From contig CBDCUQ010000003.1 in the NCBI GenBank assembly GCA_965222835.1, forward strand, positions 744,001 through 808,000: DNA of 64,000 nt, written 5' to 3'. The stretch comes from CBDCUQ01 sp965222835. GTDB taxonomy: Bacteria > Pseudomonadota > Alphaproteobacteria > Rhizobiales > Hyphomicrobiaceae. The position numbers and the translations under genes are program-made. The notes under the pieces are model-generated. The model was not told the DNA's origin and searched no databases. It saw only the letters and a list, made by a program, of their open reading frames with translations. Every line of letters begins with the position of its first letter. Within the stretch, counting starts at the first letter, position 1. Positions 8,922-17,779 of this stretch are shown in pieces.

Positions 8922-9809
8922 ATGAGGATTGCGCAATTTCTCCGACGAATTGTGATTGCACTGGCAGTCGCGGTCGCGCCTCACGCACCGGCTTGGGCGA
9001 GTGAGCTTCCCGCCGATCCGCTCAATTCACCGATGTGGCGTGAAATGGCGACGGCCTTTCTGTCGGACGGTCAGATTGCGTTCGATCCACGCGTTAAGAT
9101 CATCGTTCCCTCGAATGTTGAGGATCAGGCGCAAGTCCCGGTCACGGCCGACGCGCGCGCCTTGGCCGGGGTGACGAAGCTCGTTGTCTTTGCCGATCTC
9201 AATCCCATCCAGCACGTCTTGACCCTCAGGCCCCAAGAAGCCGAACCTTACGTTTCGTTCCGCATGAAGGTCGAGCAGGGAACACCGATCCGCGCCGCAG
9301 CGCGGACGGCCGACGGCGTTTGGCACGTCGGTGGCGTTTTCCTTGACGCCGCGGGTGGAGGCTGCTCGGCGCCAGCGAAGGGCCGGAAGGATATTAGCTG
9401 GTCTGATACGCTGGGCCAGGCACAGGGCCGGGTATGGCAGGTGGAAGGCGACATTGTGAGAGCGCGTTTCCGCGTCCGCCATCCCATGGATACCGGTCTG
9501 GCAATCGACAATACGCCGGCGTATTACATCGAGACCGTCAAGATGCGCAGCAAGTCGGGCGTGCCACTGGCGACGCTCGACATGTTCGAACCAGTCGGCG
9601 AGGATCCGACGCTGACGCTTCTGCTGCGATTGCCGGTGAATGAATCCGCACTTGAGATCGAGGGGCGCGACAACAACGGCGCCATGTATCGCTCCAGAAT
9701 TCCGGCACCATGGCGTCAGAGTCATTTCAAGCGGGATACCACACGATCGGATGGCGTTTTTCCTCGTCGCCTACCCGAACGGCGCGGCACCAGTCTTGGA
9801 TCAGGATGA
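8922..9809 (+). CDS. Quinoprotein dehydrogenase-associated SoxYZ-like carrier protein
   Basis: This 295-residue secreted protein fuses a SoxY-like part and a SoxZ-like part. The SoxY-like carrier cysteine is seen in GGGCSAP (Cys148), although here it is not at the C-terminus. A signal peptide ends near PAWASEL. SoxYZ carriers hold substrates as cysteine adducts; in PQQ loci the cargo is unknown. The last 40 or so residues are basic and low in recognisable structure, and the stop overlaps the start of the metallohydrolase gene (ATGATGA context). The tail may be an extension from loss of an earlier stop. Confidence 0.85.
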   Translation: MRIAQFLRRIVIALAVAVAPHAPAWASELPADPLNSPMWREMATAFLSDGQIAFDPRVKIIVPSNVEDQAQVPVTADARALAGVTKLVVFADLNPIQHVLTLRPQEAEPYVSFRMKVEQGTPIRAAARTADGVWHVGGVFLDAAGGGCSAPAKGRKDISWSDTLGQAQGRVWQVEGDIVRARFRVRHPMDTGLAIDNTPAYYIETVKMRSKSGVPLATLDMFEPVGEDPTLTLLLRLPVNESALEIEGRDNNGAMYRSRIPAPWRQSHFKRDTTRSDGVFPRRLPERRGTSLGSG

Positions 9810-10771
9810 TGCTTAGCCGGCGGCGGGTCGTTGCCACCCTCTCTATGGCGGCTCTTGCACCATGGGTAAACGCTCTGCGCGCCGCGGCTGCGCCGCTTTC
9901 GTATACCTTGCTGCCTCAGAAGCTCACTGATGGAATCTGGATGATTCCCGGCGTCAACGAAGCCATAACAAGCGCAAATGGCGGCGCAATTGCCAATATC
10001 ACGATACTCGACACCAAGGAAGGTGCCGTCATTGTCGATACCGGCCCCTCGCGGCGGTACGGTGAAGCGCTGGCAAGCGTCGCACGCGAACTGACAGGCA
10101 AGCCGGTCGCCCGGGTCTATCTCACCCACTTTCATCCCGATCACATCTTCGGAAATCAGGTGTTTGGGTCCGAGTTGATCGCATCGACGCGCGGTGTTGC
10201 CGACGGCGTGATAGAGCTAGGCAATGCATTTGCCGATGCCATGTACCGGACTGCGGGCGACTGGATGCGTGGGACCGAGCTCGTACCACCGGGACGAATA
10301 TTGGACTATTCGACCGAAGATTTCGGTGACAGGCGTATTCGATTCCTGCCGATGAGCGGGCACTCGCCGTCTGATCTTGTTCTCTTTGACGAACTATCCG
10401 GACTCTTGATTGCGGGCGATCTGGTCTTTCTTGATCGGGCGCCAACCACGCCGCACGCCGACATCGAGCGTTGGCGCATTAGTCTGGCAAATCTTGGCGG
10501 AATTCCCTTTTCGAAGCTCGTCCCTGGACACGGACCGGCGGCGGCGGATGTCCGCGGCATTGAGCAGACCCGGAATTGGCTCAAGGCCATCGAGGAAATT
10601 ATAGCGAACGCTTTCGAAAAAGGGCTCGATGTGAATGAGGCGATTGCGCTGCCGCTCCCGTCATGGACGGAGACGATCGCGCTTTCCCGCTACGAATTCG
10701 AGCGTTCCGTTATGCATCTCTATCCCAAACTTGAGGCCAGCCGCTGGCCAAGGGTTGACGTTGAGGAGTAG
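9806..10771 (+). CDS. Quinoprotein relay system zinc metallohydrolase 1
   Basis: This metallo-beta-lactamase-fold protein has the metal-binding THFHPDH motif and later histidine and aspartate ligands (SGHSPSD, IAGDLVFLD, VPGHGP). The N-terminus has a leader with SRRRVVATL, which could be Tat- or Sec-exported. The frame is open upstream, but the double ATG at 9806/9809 overlaps the previous stop and starts directly at the leader. The family occurs with SoxYZ-like carriers in PQQ loci and may hydrolyse a carrier-bound adduct. Confidence 0.87.
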   Translation: MMLSRRRVVATLSMAALAPWVNALRAAAAPLSYTLLPQKLTDGIWMIPGVNEAITSANGGAIANITILDTKEGAVIVDTGPSRRYGEALASVARELTGKPVARVYLTHFHPDHIFGNQVFGSELIASTRGVADGVIELGNAFADAMYRTAGDWMRGTELVPPGRILDYSTEDFGDRRIRFLPMSGHSPSDLVLFDELSGLLIAGDLVFLDRAPTTPHADIERWRISLANLGGIPFSKLVPGHGPAAADVRGIEQTRNWLKAIEEIIANAFEKGLDVNEAIALPLPSWTETIALSRYEFERSVMHLYPKLEASRWPRVDVEE

Positions 10772-11102
10772 AGCAAACGTCCGGCCGTACGCGCTTCTCG
10801 TATCGGCCGCCAAGATCGCGTATTCGTCTCACGCGTGCACGCTGAAACAACGTGATTTGGATAAGAGAACAAACGCCAGTTTCGAGCGGCGTGTGAGGTG
10901 TTGCCACACGTGCAACACGGTTCCCAATGCACACCCAGCTAGCATCAACTTTCGTCTAATGGACGTTTGTACAATATACGAATTGGCAATAATTCACGTT
11001 CGCGCCGTGGTCTAGGGTCGCACAAGCCTTTCTTCAAAAGTGCCGGTCAACCGGGCAGGTTCTTGAAGCAGGTGAGGAAACGTAACCGAATGGGGATCCC
11101 GT
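10772..11102. other. Leader and promoter region of the PQQ dehydrogenase gene
   Basis: This 331-bp region is less GC-rich than its neighbours and holds no believable gene. Visible elements are an imperfect inverted repeat at 10900-10916 (GTTGC and GCAAC arms around CACGTG), a pair of 15-bp-spaced repeats at 10947, and an AT-rich stretch ending near 10995 that could hold the -10 region. The long leader suggests a strong, regulated promoter. Confidence 0.6.
10947..10972. promoter_or_regulatory. Pair of 15-bp-spaced repeats resembling the 7403-7444 operator
   Basis: AACTTTCGTCT begins at 10947 and GACGTTTGTAC at 10962, again 15 bp apart. They match the GACTTTsGTCC repeats of the divergent promoter at 9 and 8 of 11 positions. 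Shared spacing suggests one regulator for both promoters. The second copy is weak, so chance is possible. Confidence 0.35.
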
Positions 11103-12863
11103 ATGAAATCCTGGAAATTGTTAGCGACTGCGAGCGCGCTCGCGGTCTCCGTCAGCTTTGCTGCGCCAGCACTCGCTGACGTTTCGATTGATGATGTTGT
11201 CAACGACGCTAAGACAACCAACGATGTTGTGACGGCAGGTCTCGGTGGTCAGGCACAGCGTTACAGCCCGCTCAAGTCCATCAACAAAGACAACGTCGCC
11301 GGCCTTGTCCCGGCCTGGGCCATGTCGCTTGGCGGCGAAAAAATGCGCGGCCAGGAAACGCAGCCGCTGGTCAAAGATGGCGTCATGTACATCACCGGTT
11401 CGTACAGCCGCGCCTGGGCCATTGACACCAAGACGGGCCGCGAGCTTTGGCAGTACGATCATCGCCTTCCTGAAGGTATCCTGCCCTGCTGCGACGTCGT
11501 TAATCGCGGCGGCGCATTGATCAACGACAAGTTCATTTTCGGCACGCTCGACGCCAAGCTCGTCGCGCTCAATGCGAAGACAGGCAAAGTCGTCTGGAAC
11601 AAGAAGATCGACGACTTCAAGGCTGGTTACTCCTACACCGCCGCACCGCTCATCGTGCCGTCAAAAGCGCATGGTCCGCTTCTTGTCACCGGCGTCTCCG
11701 GTGGTGAATTCGGCATTGTCGGCCGCGTTGAAGCACGCAAGGTCGACAACGGCGAACTGGTGTGGACGCGCCCCACCGTTGAAGGCCACATGGGCACGCT
11801 GAACGGCAAGGACAGCACCATGACCGGCAAGAAGAACGAGAGCTGGCCCGGCGATCTGTGGAAGACAGGCGGCGCTGCCACCTGGCTCGGCGGCACGTAT
11901 GATGCTGAGACCGGCCTCATCTTCATGGGAACCGGCAATCCGGCACCCTGGAACAGCCATATGCGCCCGGGTGACAACAAGTGGAGCTGCGCCCGCATCG
12001 CCATCGATCCCGAGACCGGCAACATCAAATGGGGCTTCCAGACGACGCCTCACGACGGCTGGGACTATGACGGAGTGAACGAGGTTGTGTCCTTCGATCT
12101 CGACGGCACCAAGGCCGCCGCAACAGCCGACCGCAACGGATTCTTCTATGTGCTGAACCGTGAAAGCGGAAAATTCATCCGCGGCTTCCCGTTTGTCGAG
12201 AAGATCTCTTGGGCGACCGGGCTCGATAAGAACGGCCGGCCCAAGTATGTAAAGGAGAACTATCCCGGCAACCCGAAGGATGCAAAGGACGGCAAGAAGG
12301 GCAAAGCTATCTTCGCCGTACCGAGCTTCCTCGGCGGTAAGAACCATCAGCCGATGGCTTACAGCCCGGACACGAAGCTGTTTTATGTTCCGAGCAACGA
12401 GTGGGGCATGGATCTTCACAACGAGCCCGTGACCTACAAGAAGGGCGCGGCCTACCTGGGTGCTGGCTTCACCATCAAGCCGCTGTTCGACCACATCGGT
12501 TCGCTTAAGGCCATCGACCCGGCCGCTGGCAAAATCGTTTGGCAGAAGAACAACAAGGCTCCTTTGTGGGGCGGCGTGCTGACAACCGGTGGCGGATTGG
12601 TCGTTTACGGAACGCCTGAAGGCGATCTCAAGATCATCGACGCTAAGACCGGCGACGATCTGTGGAGCTTCAATACGGGCTCTGGCATCGTCGGTGCGCC
12701 CATCACCTGGGAGCAGGACGGCGAGCAAATGATCTCGGTTGTTTCCGGCTGGGGCGGTGCTGTTCCGCTTTGGGGCGGCGAAGTTGCCAAGACGGTCGCC
12801 AACCTCAATCAGGGCGGCATGGTCTGGACCTTCAAGCTTCCAAAGAAGATGGCCCAGAACTAA
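11103..12863 (+). CDS. Lanthanide-type PQQ-dependent alcohol dehydrogenase (ExaA/PedH-like)
   Basis: This 586-residue quinoprotein oxidises primary alcohols in the periplasm. A signal peptide ends at PALAD. The eight-bladed propeller is seen in the tryptophan-docking repeats, and the vicinal disulfide of the active site is PCCDVVNRG. Metal-site residues can be assigned as Glu202 (GGEFG), Asn279 (GTGNP), catalytic Asp321 and Asp323 (WDYDG). Asp323 replaces the alanine of calcium MxaF enzymes and is the accepted marker for lanthanide use. The overall sequence and the PedF-type neighbours fit the ethanol dehydrogenase branch better than XoxF methanol dehydrogenase, so ethanol or another short alcohol is the likely substrate. 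No mxa genes are present. Confidence 0.92.
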   Translation: MKSWKLLATASALAVSVSFAAPALADVSIDDVVNDAKTTNDVVTAGLGGQAQRYSPLKSINKDNVAGLVPAWAMSLGGEKMRGQETQPLVKDGVMYITGSYSRAWAIDTKTGRELWQYDHRLPEGILPCCDVVNRGGALINDKFIFGTLDAKLVALNAKTGKVVWNKKIDDFKAGYSYTAAPLIVPSKAHGPLLVTGVSGGEFGIVGRVEARKVDNGELVWTRPTVEGHMGTLNGKDSTMTGKKNESWPGDLWKTGGAATWLGGTYDAETGLIFMGTGNPAPWNSHMRPGDNKWSCARIAIDPETGNIKWGFQTTPHDGWDYDGVNEVVSFDLDGTKAAATADRNGFFYVLNRESGKFIRGFPFVEKISWATGLDKNGRPKYVKENYPGNPKDAKDGKKGKAIFAVPSFLGGKNHQPMAYSPDTKLFYVPSNEWGMDLHNEPVTYKKGAAYLGAGFTIKPLFDHIGSLKAIDPAAGKIVWQKNNKAPLWGGVLTTGGGLVVYGTPEGDLKIIDAKTGDDLWSFNTGSGIVGAPITWEQDGEQMISVVSGWGGAVPLWGGEVAKTVANLNQGGMVWTFKLPKKMAQN

Positions 12864-12896
12864 CGATTGATCTTGCCAAACGCGTAACTCCTCCAA

Positions 12897-12930
12897 GGGC
12901 GGGCCCTCACAGGGTTCGCCCCTTTTTTTT
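12897..12930 (+). terminator. Rho-independent terminator after the PQQ dehydrogenase gene
   Basis: GGGCGGGCCCT and AGGGTTCGCCC form a GC-rich hairpin with a 3-base loop, followed by eight T residues. It lies 34 bp after the stop codon. Confidence 0.92.
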
Positions 12931-12997
12931 CCTTTCCCCGATGATGCGTTAGACTTTCTCCTAGAAATTCACTCTTGGCGTTGTCCTCGGAGCCCGG

Positions 12998-13828
12998 ATG
13001 CCAGTCACAACTCGCGGTTTTTTAGGAGCCAGGCGCTCGCGATCCTACATGCATATGTTCGGCGTGACACTCCTCGGGTGGATGCTGGCCTTATCCGCTA
13101 CGCAAGTGAGTGCCCAGGCGACCCTGGAAGCCGATACAGCTCTGGTCCTGGCGGTCGACGTTTCGGATTCGGTCGACGCCACGCGCTATGCCCTGCAAAT
13201 GGAAGGCATTGCCCAAGCCCTCGAGGACGACAGCGTTGTCGGCGCCATTACGAGTGGCGCTAAGGGCCGTATTCTGATCTCGCTTGTGCAATGGGCCGAT
13301 CAGGCCGAGATCGCGCTGCCATGGCAGCTGATCGAGACCGCAGAGGACGCGCGCCGCATCGCCTCACTGATCCGCGCGCTTCCCCAGAAGGCTGGTGAGT
13401 ATACGTGCGTTGGTCGTATGTTGCGCTTCGTGCGAGATCAGGTTCTTTCCGAGCTCCCCATGATTGCGGCATATGCGGTAATCGACGTATCAAGTGACGG
13501 CATCGACAATTGTGAGGACGCCACCGCAAGTGTCGCTGTGCGTGATCAGCTTGCGGGCGCGCGCATTGTGATCAATGGCCTTCCCATCATCGTGGAAGGT
13601 GAGAACGAGGTCGTCGGCTCCGGTGCTTACCGGGCTCCCGGCTATGGATTGCGCGAATTACCGCGCGGGCCGGCGACAAATTCCACGACGTTGGATGCCT
13701 GGTATCGTGCACACATCATTGGCGGACCTGGTGCATTTATGATTGTTGCGCATGGCTTCGAAGATTTCGGGCGTGCCTTCCGTCAGAAATTCATCACCGA
13801 GGTCAGCTGGGTCGACCGCGCTCAATGA
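12998..13828 (+). CDS. DUF1194 family secreted VWA-like protein
   Basis: This 276-residue protein has an N-terminal leader ending near VSAQATLEA. The mature part matches DUF1194, a von Willebrand factor A-like family with a MIDAS-type motif (DVSDSVD) and a second part (IDVSSDGIDNC). The family is periplasmic and of unknown role. Cysteines in YTCVGRM and DNCEDA may pair. It stands alone between the PQQ terminator and a convergent gene, so context gives no function. Confidence 0.85.
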   Translation: MPVTTRGFLGARRSRSYMHMFGVTLLGWMLALSATQVSAQATLEADTALVLAVDVSDSVDATRYALQMEGIAQALEDDSVVGAITSGAKGRILISLVQWADQAEIALPWQLIETAEDARRIASLIRALPQKAGEYTCVGRMLRFVRDQVLSELPMIAAYAVIDVSSDGIDNCEDATASVAVRDQLAGARIVINGLPIIVEGENEVVGSGAYRAPGYGLRELPRGPATNSTTLDAWYRAHIIGGPGAFMIVAHGFEDFGRAFRQKFITEVSWVDRAQ

Positions 13829-13863
13829 CATGCGCCCTGCCCGGCAGGTAATGTCCAGACCAG

Positions 13864-13881
13864 TTGCCGGCCCGCCGGCAA
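13864..13881. terminator. Hairpin between convergent genes, possible bidirectional terminator
   Basis: TTGCCGGC, two C residues, then GCCGGCAA form a perfect 8-bp inverted repeat between the DUF1194 gene and the dioxygenase gene. There is no T run, so termination would be weak or need Rho. Confidence 0.4.
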
Positions 13882-13909
13882 ACACGTAGAGGTTCTAGAC
13901 TCGCAGCCG

Positions 13910-14555
13910 TCACAAATGGATGTCGACCGTCGCTTCGGCGCCGTCCGGACCCTCGACAAAGGTCATTCCGACCGCACGTTGCTCGTCCTCGCTCATGCGC
14001 CGATAGAGAAAATCTCCCGCATTCAACGCATGATCATTGATGTAGAACTGGGTCGTGAGCTCCTGCCCGGCATGAAAAACTTTGACGTGGATATGCGGAG
14101 TGCGACCGGGATAAGGCACGGGCTTGATGGTGCGGAAGGCATAAGCTCCATCTGGACCGGTCAGCACATGACCAAAGCCCTGGAAAGCCTCATCTCGGTG
14201 CACGCGGCCGCGATCGCCCGTGTGCAAGTAGCGCCCGTTGGCATCGCACTGCCAGATTTCAACGCGAGCCCCCGAAACGGGTTTCCCCCGCACGATCCAA
14301 AACCCGGCCCTTCAAAATGACCACCTCACCGCCGGCGCTGCGTACCGCGCCATCGATCTTGACGAGATCGTTATCTGCGTCGGCAAACCGCATGGCTTCC
14401 GTCGGATAGAACGGGCCCTCGGCTGCCGAAGGCGTGCGTGCCGCCATCACAAGTTTGGGTGCAACGGCGGTGAACGAAAGGGCCGCAAGACATTTTAGGG
14501 CACTGCGGCGTGTCGCTGTCAGAAACGCATGTCCTATCCGGGCACGAGACGTCAT
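13910..14555 (-). pseudogene. Intradiol ring-cleavage dioxygenase, interrupted by a one-base frameshift
   Basis: Two overlapping frames together make one intradiol dioxygenase of about 215 residues. The first part (from ATG 14555) has a twin-arginine-like leader and the family stretch EGPFYP. The second holds the conserved GKPVSGARVEIWQCD and all four iron ligands: Tyr in NGRYLH, Tyr in VPYPGR, and both His in PHIHVKV. The break is at a run of five C on the + strand (14285-14289); four would restore DRAGKPVSG. Either this is a sequencing error in a homopolymer or a recent inactivation. The rest shows no decay. Related enzymes open catechol or protocatechuate rings, but the leader suggests an exported type. 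Confidence 0.85.
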
Positions 14556-14732
14556 TGCAAGATCCTAACCTGTGTCGCCTTCGTCATGGAACCGGATCGA
14601 TATATGCACCGGTTACGACTAATCTATGATCGCTCCGGACCATTTGCCTTCACATCGGCGTGAAAAGATTGGGGGTCAAAGGCTCTGAGCCAATGCACTG
14701 CCCGAGCAACGAAAGCCGCGATGCCTCCACCC

Positions 14733-16001
14733 TTATAGGAACTCGGTGAACCTGCGGCCAAATTCGAATATTACAAACATCATCGACGTCACAAAGCCCA
14801 AGGGTGGCACCCAGCGGGGTACGGCGAAGGTGTCTGGGGGCTGCGGACCAAGCGCGTGCAGCCGCCATAGCGAAAGATTGACGAGGGCGAAGACAACAAG
14901 CGTCACACTGGACACCACGTCAGCCAGCTCTGTTACTCCAAGCGAGAGGCACAGGATCAAGATCACCAAGGTAACAAAGGAAGTCGCGGTAAGCGGTGTG
15001 CGCGTCCGCGGATTGACCTCACCAAGCGCTTTAGGAAGCTGCCCCATGCGGCTCATGCCATAAAGAATGCGGGTAATCATCACCATCTGAATCAGAGCGC
15101 CGTTGACAACGGCGGCGACGGCGATGGCCGCAACGAAATCACCGCTTGCGCCAAGTGTTCTCTCGAAAACGAGGGCCAACGGGGCCGTGCTCGCCGAGAG
15201 CTCGGAGATTGGAACATAGGCCAAGGCAACGAGTGCGACCAAGACGTAGAGGATCGTGGTGAGGACGAGCGTGAGACCGATGGCGATCGGCAGCGCACGC
15301 CGGGGCTTCTCAACTTCCTCAACGACATTGACCATGTCTTCAAAGCCGATGAAGGCGAAGAAGGCGAGTAGCGTCGCCCCGGATATTCCGGCTAAGGCAG
15401 CAGCATCTGGAATGGAAAAGGCAGCCTGTGCGCTTTCAAGTACGCGTCCCGGCTCGACCAGCCCGGCACTGATGATAATGAGCAACCCACCGACTTCAAG
15501 GCAGGTGAAAAGAGCCGCCGCAAGAACTGTCTGCGCGATGCCCCAAGCGGCAAGAAGCCCGAGGGTGATCACTAAGGAGGTCATTAGTACCCACGAGGGT
15601 AATGCGAAGAATTCGTTCAAATACCCCGCCCCACCGCGCACGAGCGTGGCAGACGAGAAACTGCCGGCAACACAGATCATAAGCCCGACCGCAATTGACA
15701 GAGAATTGAGACCAAGTCCCTCACGCACATACTTGGCTTCGCCGGCACTCACTGGAAATCGGGTGGTGAGCTCCGCATAGCTCGCCGCTGAAAAACCCAC
15801 CAGAAGGGCAGCAGCAATGAACGCGAGCGGTGCGTGAACACCGGCCCGGGCCGCGGCAGCACCAATCAGAACGTAGATGCCGGCCCCGACCGTAACGCCG
15901 AGCCCATAGAGAATGAGAAGCGGAAGCGAGATGCGGCGCGCGAGCGCAACTTGGCTGCTGTCTCGCGACCGGTCGAATTCAGCGCCGCTCTGGTCCTGCA
16001 T
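14733..16001 (-). CDS. APC superfamily amino acid permease
   Basis: This membrane transporter has about 12 hydrophobic helices and the APC signature near the N-terminus (GLGVTVGAGIYVLIG), followed by AGEAKYVREGLG and FIGFEDMVNVVEEV. Those stretches place it among amino acid/polyamine permeases. The frame is open to 16100, but ATG 16001 precedes a short polar N-tail and avoids an unlikely basic extension, giving 422 residues. No neighbouring catabolic genes reveal the substrate. Confidence 0.87.
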   Translation of the reverse strand: MQDQSGAEFDRSRDSSQVALARRISLPLLILYGLGVTVGAGIYVLIGAAAARAGVHAPLAFIAAALLVGFSAASYAELTTRFPVSAGEAKYVREGLGLNSLSIAVGLMICVAGSFSSATLVRGGAGYLNEFFALPSWVLMTSLVITLGLLAAWGIAQTVLAAALFTCLEVGGLLIIISAGLVEPGRVLESAQAAFSIPDAAALAGISGATLLAFFAFIGFEDMVNVVEEVEKPRRALPIAIGLTLVLTTILYVLVALVALAYVPISELSASTAPLALVFERTLGASGDFVAAIAVAAVVNGALIQMVMITRILYGMSRMGQLPKALGEVNPRTRTPLTATSFVTLVILILCLSLGVTELADVVSSVTLVVFALVNLSLWRLHALGPQPPDTFAVPRWVPPLGFVTSMMFVIFEFGRRFTEFL

Positions 16002-16420
16002 GTCGCCCGTTCCCTGCGTTCCGCCCAGCTCCAAGTGACGTCCCCAATGTGTCCGCAACGACGCGCGGGCGCTCTCAGGAGCACGGTTCGTGAGGCCCAC
16101 ACCCTGCCCACCATCAGATCAGTGGCCGCGGCGGCGCGCAAGCCCCTGAAAATCGCGGCCAGCGTATCGAGACGGCGAGCTCGATGCCGACGCCAGATGT
16201 CTTTGATCAAGGTCTCTGTGCCAGCATTAGGGTACAGATTCCGGCGGTAATTGGCGTGCGGTTGATACGGGATGCTGGGCATTGGCCTTGGAGAGAGACT
16301 ATTGTTGTCAATCGGTGATGCCCCGGGCTCTAGGACGATGAATTTGATGTCTTCGGGCTAGTTGTCCAAGGCAAATGGCGCTTAAGATGAAACCAATGAA
16401 GCAAGAGAACCGGTGCGACC
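16002..16420. other. Intergenic region without a supported gene
   Basis: This 419-bp region lies between divergent genes, the permease and the DUF2478 gene. A minus-strand open frame (15866-16282) crosses into the permease gene but resembles no family. AT-rich sequence at 16290-16390 probably holds promoters. Confidence 0.5.
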
Positions 16421-16981
16421 ATGACAGATAGGAAGCCGGAGCCCTCGTCTCCAATGCAGATTGCGGCCATCGCACGGACCGACGCATGCGATGTCGATAG
16501 GCTGCTCAGAGATTTGGCCCAAGACCTTCGAAAGAAAGGCTATCGTGTGGGAGGGGCCATCCGGGCTAATGAACGCCAATCGGATAGGCATCCCTGCGAT
16601 GTTGTGCTTGAGGAACTCACGACAGGGGAGACCGTCCCGCTGTCCGAAATGCGTGGTCCGCATGCGCAGGGGTGTCAACTCGACACGGCAGCGCTCGCCC
16701 GAGTCGCCGGATTGATCGAAGCTTCCCTTGAAGGCGGTCTTGATCTCTTGATCATCAACAAATTTGGCAAACGCGAAGCGGAAGGCTCGGGCTTGCTCGA
16801 ACCCGTTGCCCGTGCTGTCGAAGTTGGCATTCCCGTTATTGTTACGGTATCGGACGACCAAACCGAAGCGTGGCAGACTTTTTGTGGCCGTGAAGGTCAA
16901 ATTCTTGCGGCCGGGCGCGATGCGGTTGACGCGTGGTTGGGTGAAGCGCTTCGCGACACCCGCGTTTCGCGTACTCGTTAG
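16421..16981 (+). CDS. DUF2478 family protein (NTPase-like, molybdenum-associated)
   Basis: This 186-residue protein matches DUF2478, a family that often lies beside molybdate transport or molybdoenzyme genes. Visible features are the start of a P-loop-like fold without a full Walker A, GGAIRANE, the central PLSEMRGPHAQGCQLD, DLLIINKFGKREAEGSG (Walker-B-like) and IPVIVTVSDDQ. It converges on the NapA-like operon, and the two nearby molybdoenzyme operons fit the association. Its biochemical role is not established. Confidence 0.82.
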   Translation: MTDRKPEPSSPMQIAAIARTDACDVDRLLRDLAQDLRKKGYRVGGAIRANERQSDRHPCDVVLEELTTGETVPLSEMRGPHAQGCQLDTAALARVAGLIEASLEGGLDLLIINKFGKREAEGSGLLEPVARAVEVGIPVIVTVSDDQTEAWQTFCGREGQILAAGRDAVDAWLGEALRDTRVSRTR

Positions 16982-17062
16982 TTTGGTCCGACATCCCTAA
17001 GTGCGGGGGCTTGTGCTGTCGCGCGCGCGGTCGTTTGCGCTCGACAAGATCGCGAGATCTGT

Positions 17063-17728
17063 TCACGTAGCCGGGTTTTCCTTGGAGCGCGGTGCGTGTT
17101 GTACCGTCTTGCTGTGGTCGCGCCCAGCACGGGCAAGTGTTTGTATTAAAACGGCCTTAGGGGTTGCGATGCAGGCCTCACGACAGAGCGCACACCCGGT
17201 GCAATGGTCTGGATCGATCCGGGGTTTTGCTCCGTCCCAGATCAGCGCGCCCGACACGGGACAGCTATGCGCACACGCGCCGCATTCAGGGCCCAGATAG
17301 GGCAGACACACGCTGGTGTCGATGGCTGCAGCGGCCAGCACCGGCGGAAGCACTGCAACTGCGGCTTCGTCCGCGTCTTTGCCGTCGTCTACCTGGTCCG
17401 TATCCGGCAGTTTCAGTACCTTTGGTTCGCACGCGTTGACACAGGGCCAGTCGGCACACAAGTGACAGCCCTTATTCAACAAGTCCATTGCAGGTGTTGC
17501 AGCGACCTGGAGACCAAATTTCGCCGGCAGTGGAAACAGCACGTCGTGTGGGCAAGATTCTATGCAGGCATCGCAGCGTGTACAGTTTAGTAGGAAGTCA
17601 AGCTCTGCAATCGCAAATGGCGGCCTGATCCAACGGCTGGCACTCTCTTTGGCCCGCGCTTCGGCCTCTTGGGCGGCCATATCGGCCACCTTCGAAAATC
17701 CCCATCTGAAAAAGTCTCTACGTTCCAT
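17063..17728 (-). CDS. NapF/NapG-like ferredoxin with four [4Fe-4S] motifs
   Basis: This 221-residue protein begins MERRDFFRWG and is the last gene of the NapA-like operon. Four cysteine groups are visible: CTRCDACIESCP, CHLCADWPCVNACE, CLPYLGPECGACAHSCP and CTGCALCREAC. The first basic residues resemble a Tat motif, but no hydrophobic core follows, so it is probably cytoplasmic like NapF. NapF is thought to help load clusters or mature NapA in the cytoplasm, and the same role for the NapA-like enzyme is likely. The arrangement of motifs is nearer NapG than short NapF proteins. Confidence 0.85.
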   Translation of the reverse strand: MERRDFFRWGFSKVADMAAQEAEARAKESASRWIRPPFAIAELDFLLNCTRCDACIESCPHDVLFPLPAKFGLQVAATPAMDLLNKGCHLCADWPCVNACEPKVLKLPDTDQVDDGKDADEAAVAVLPPVLAAAAIDTSVCLPYLGPECGACAHSCPVSGALIWDGAKPRIDPDHCTGCALCREACIATPKAVLIQTLARAGRDHSKTVQHAPRSKENPAT

Positions 17729-17779
17729 AGCGGTTCTTCGAGAACGAGTTACGATGCGACACCAAGACTGCTGCCTTTG

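Noticed and set aside
8163..8984. 273-codon minus-strand frame opposite the binding-protein gene
   Set aside because: It is antisense to a gene with signal peptide and family match, and has no start context.
10900..10916. CACGTG-centred inverted repeat before the dehydrogenase gene
   Set aside because: The arms pair for only five bases and the centre is offset, so I mention it in the leader entry but do not claim a binding site.
11661..12896. 411-codon open frame on the minus strand opposite the PQQ dehydrogenase
   Set aside because: It mirrors the codon pattern of the dehydrogenase and has no family features. Long antisense frames are common in GC-rich genes.
15866..16282. 138-codon minus-strand frame at the start of the permease gene
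   Set aside because: Its second half overlaps the permease in another frame and it resembles no family; the first part alone is too weak to support a gene.
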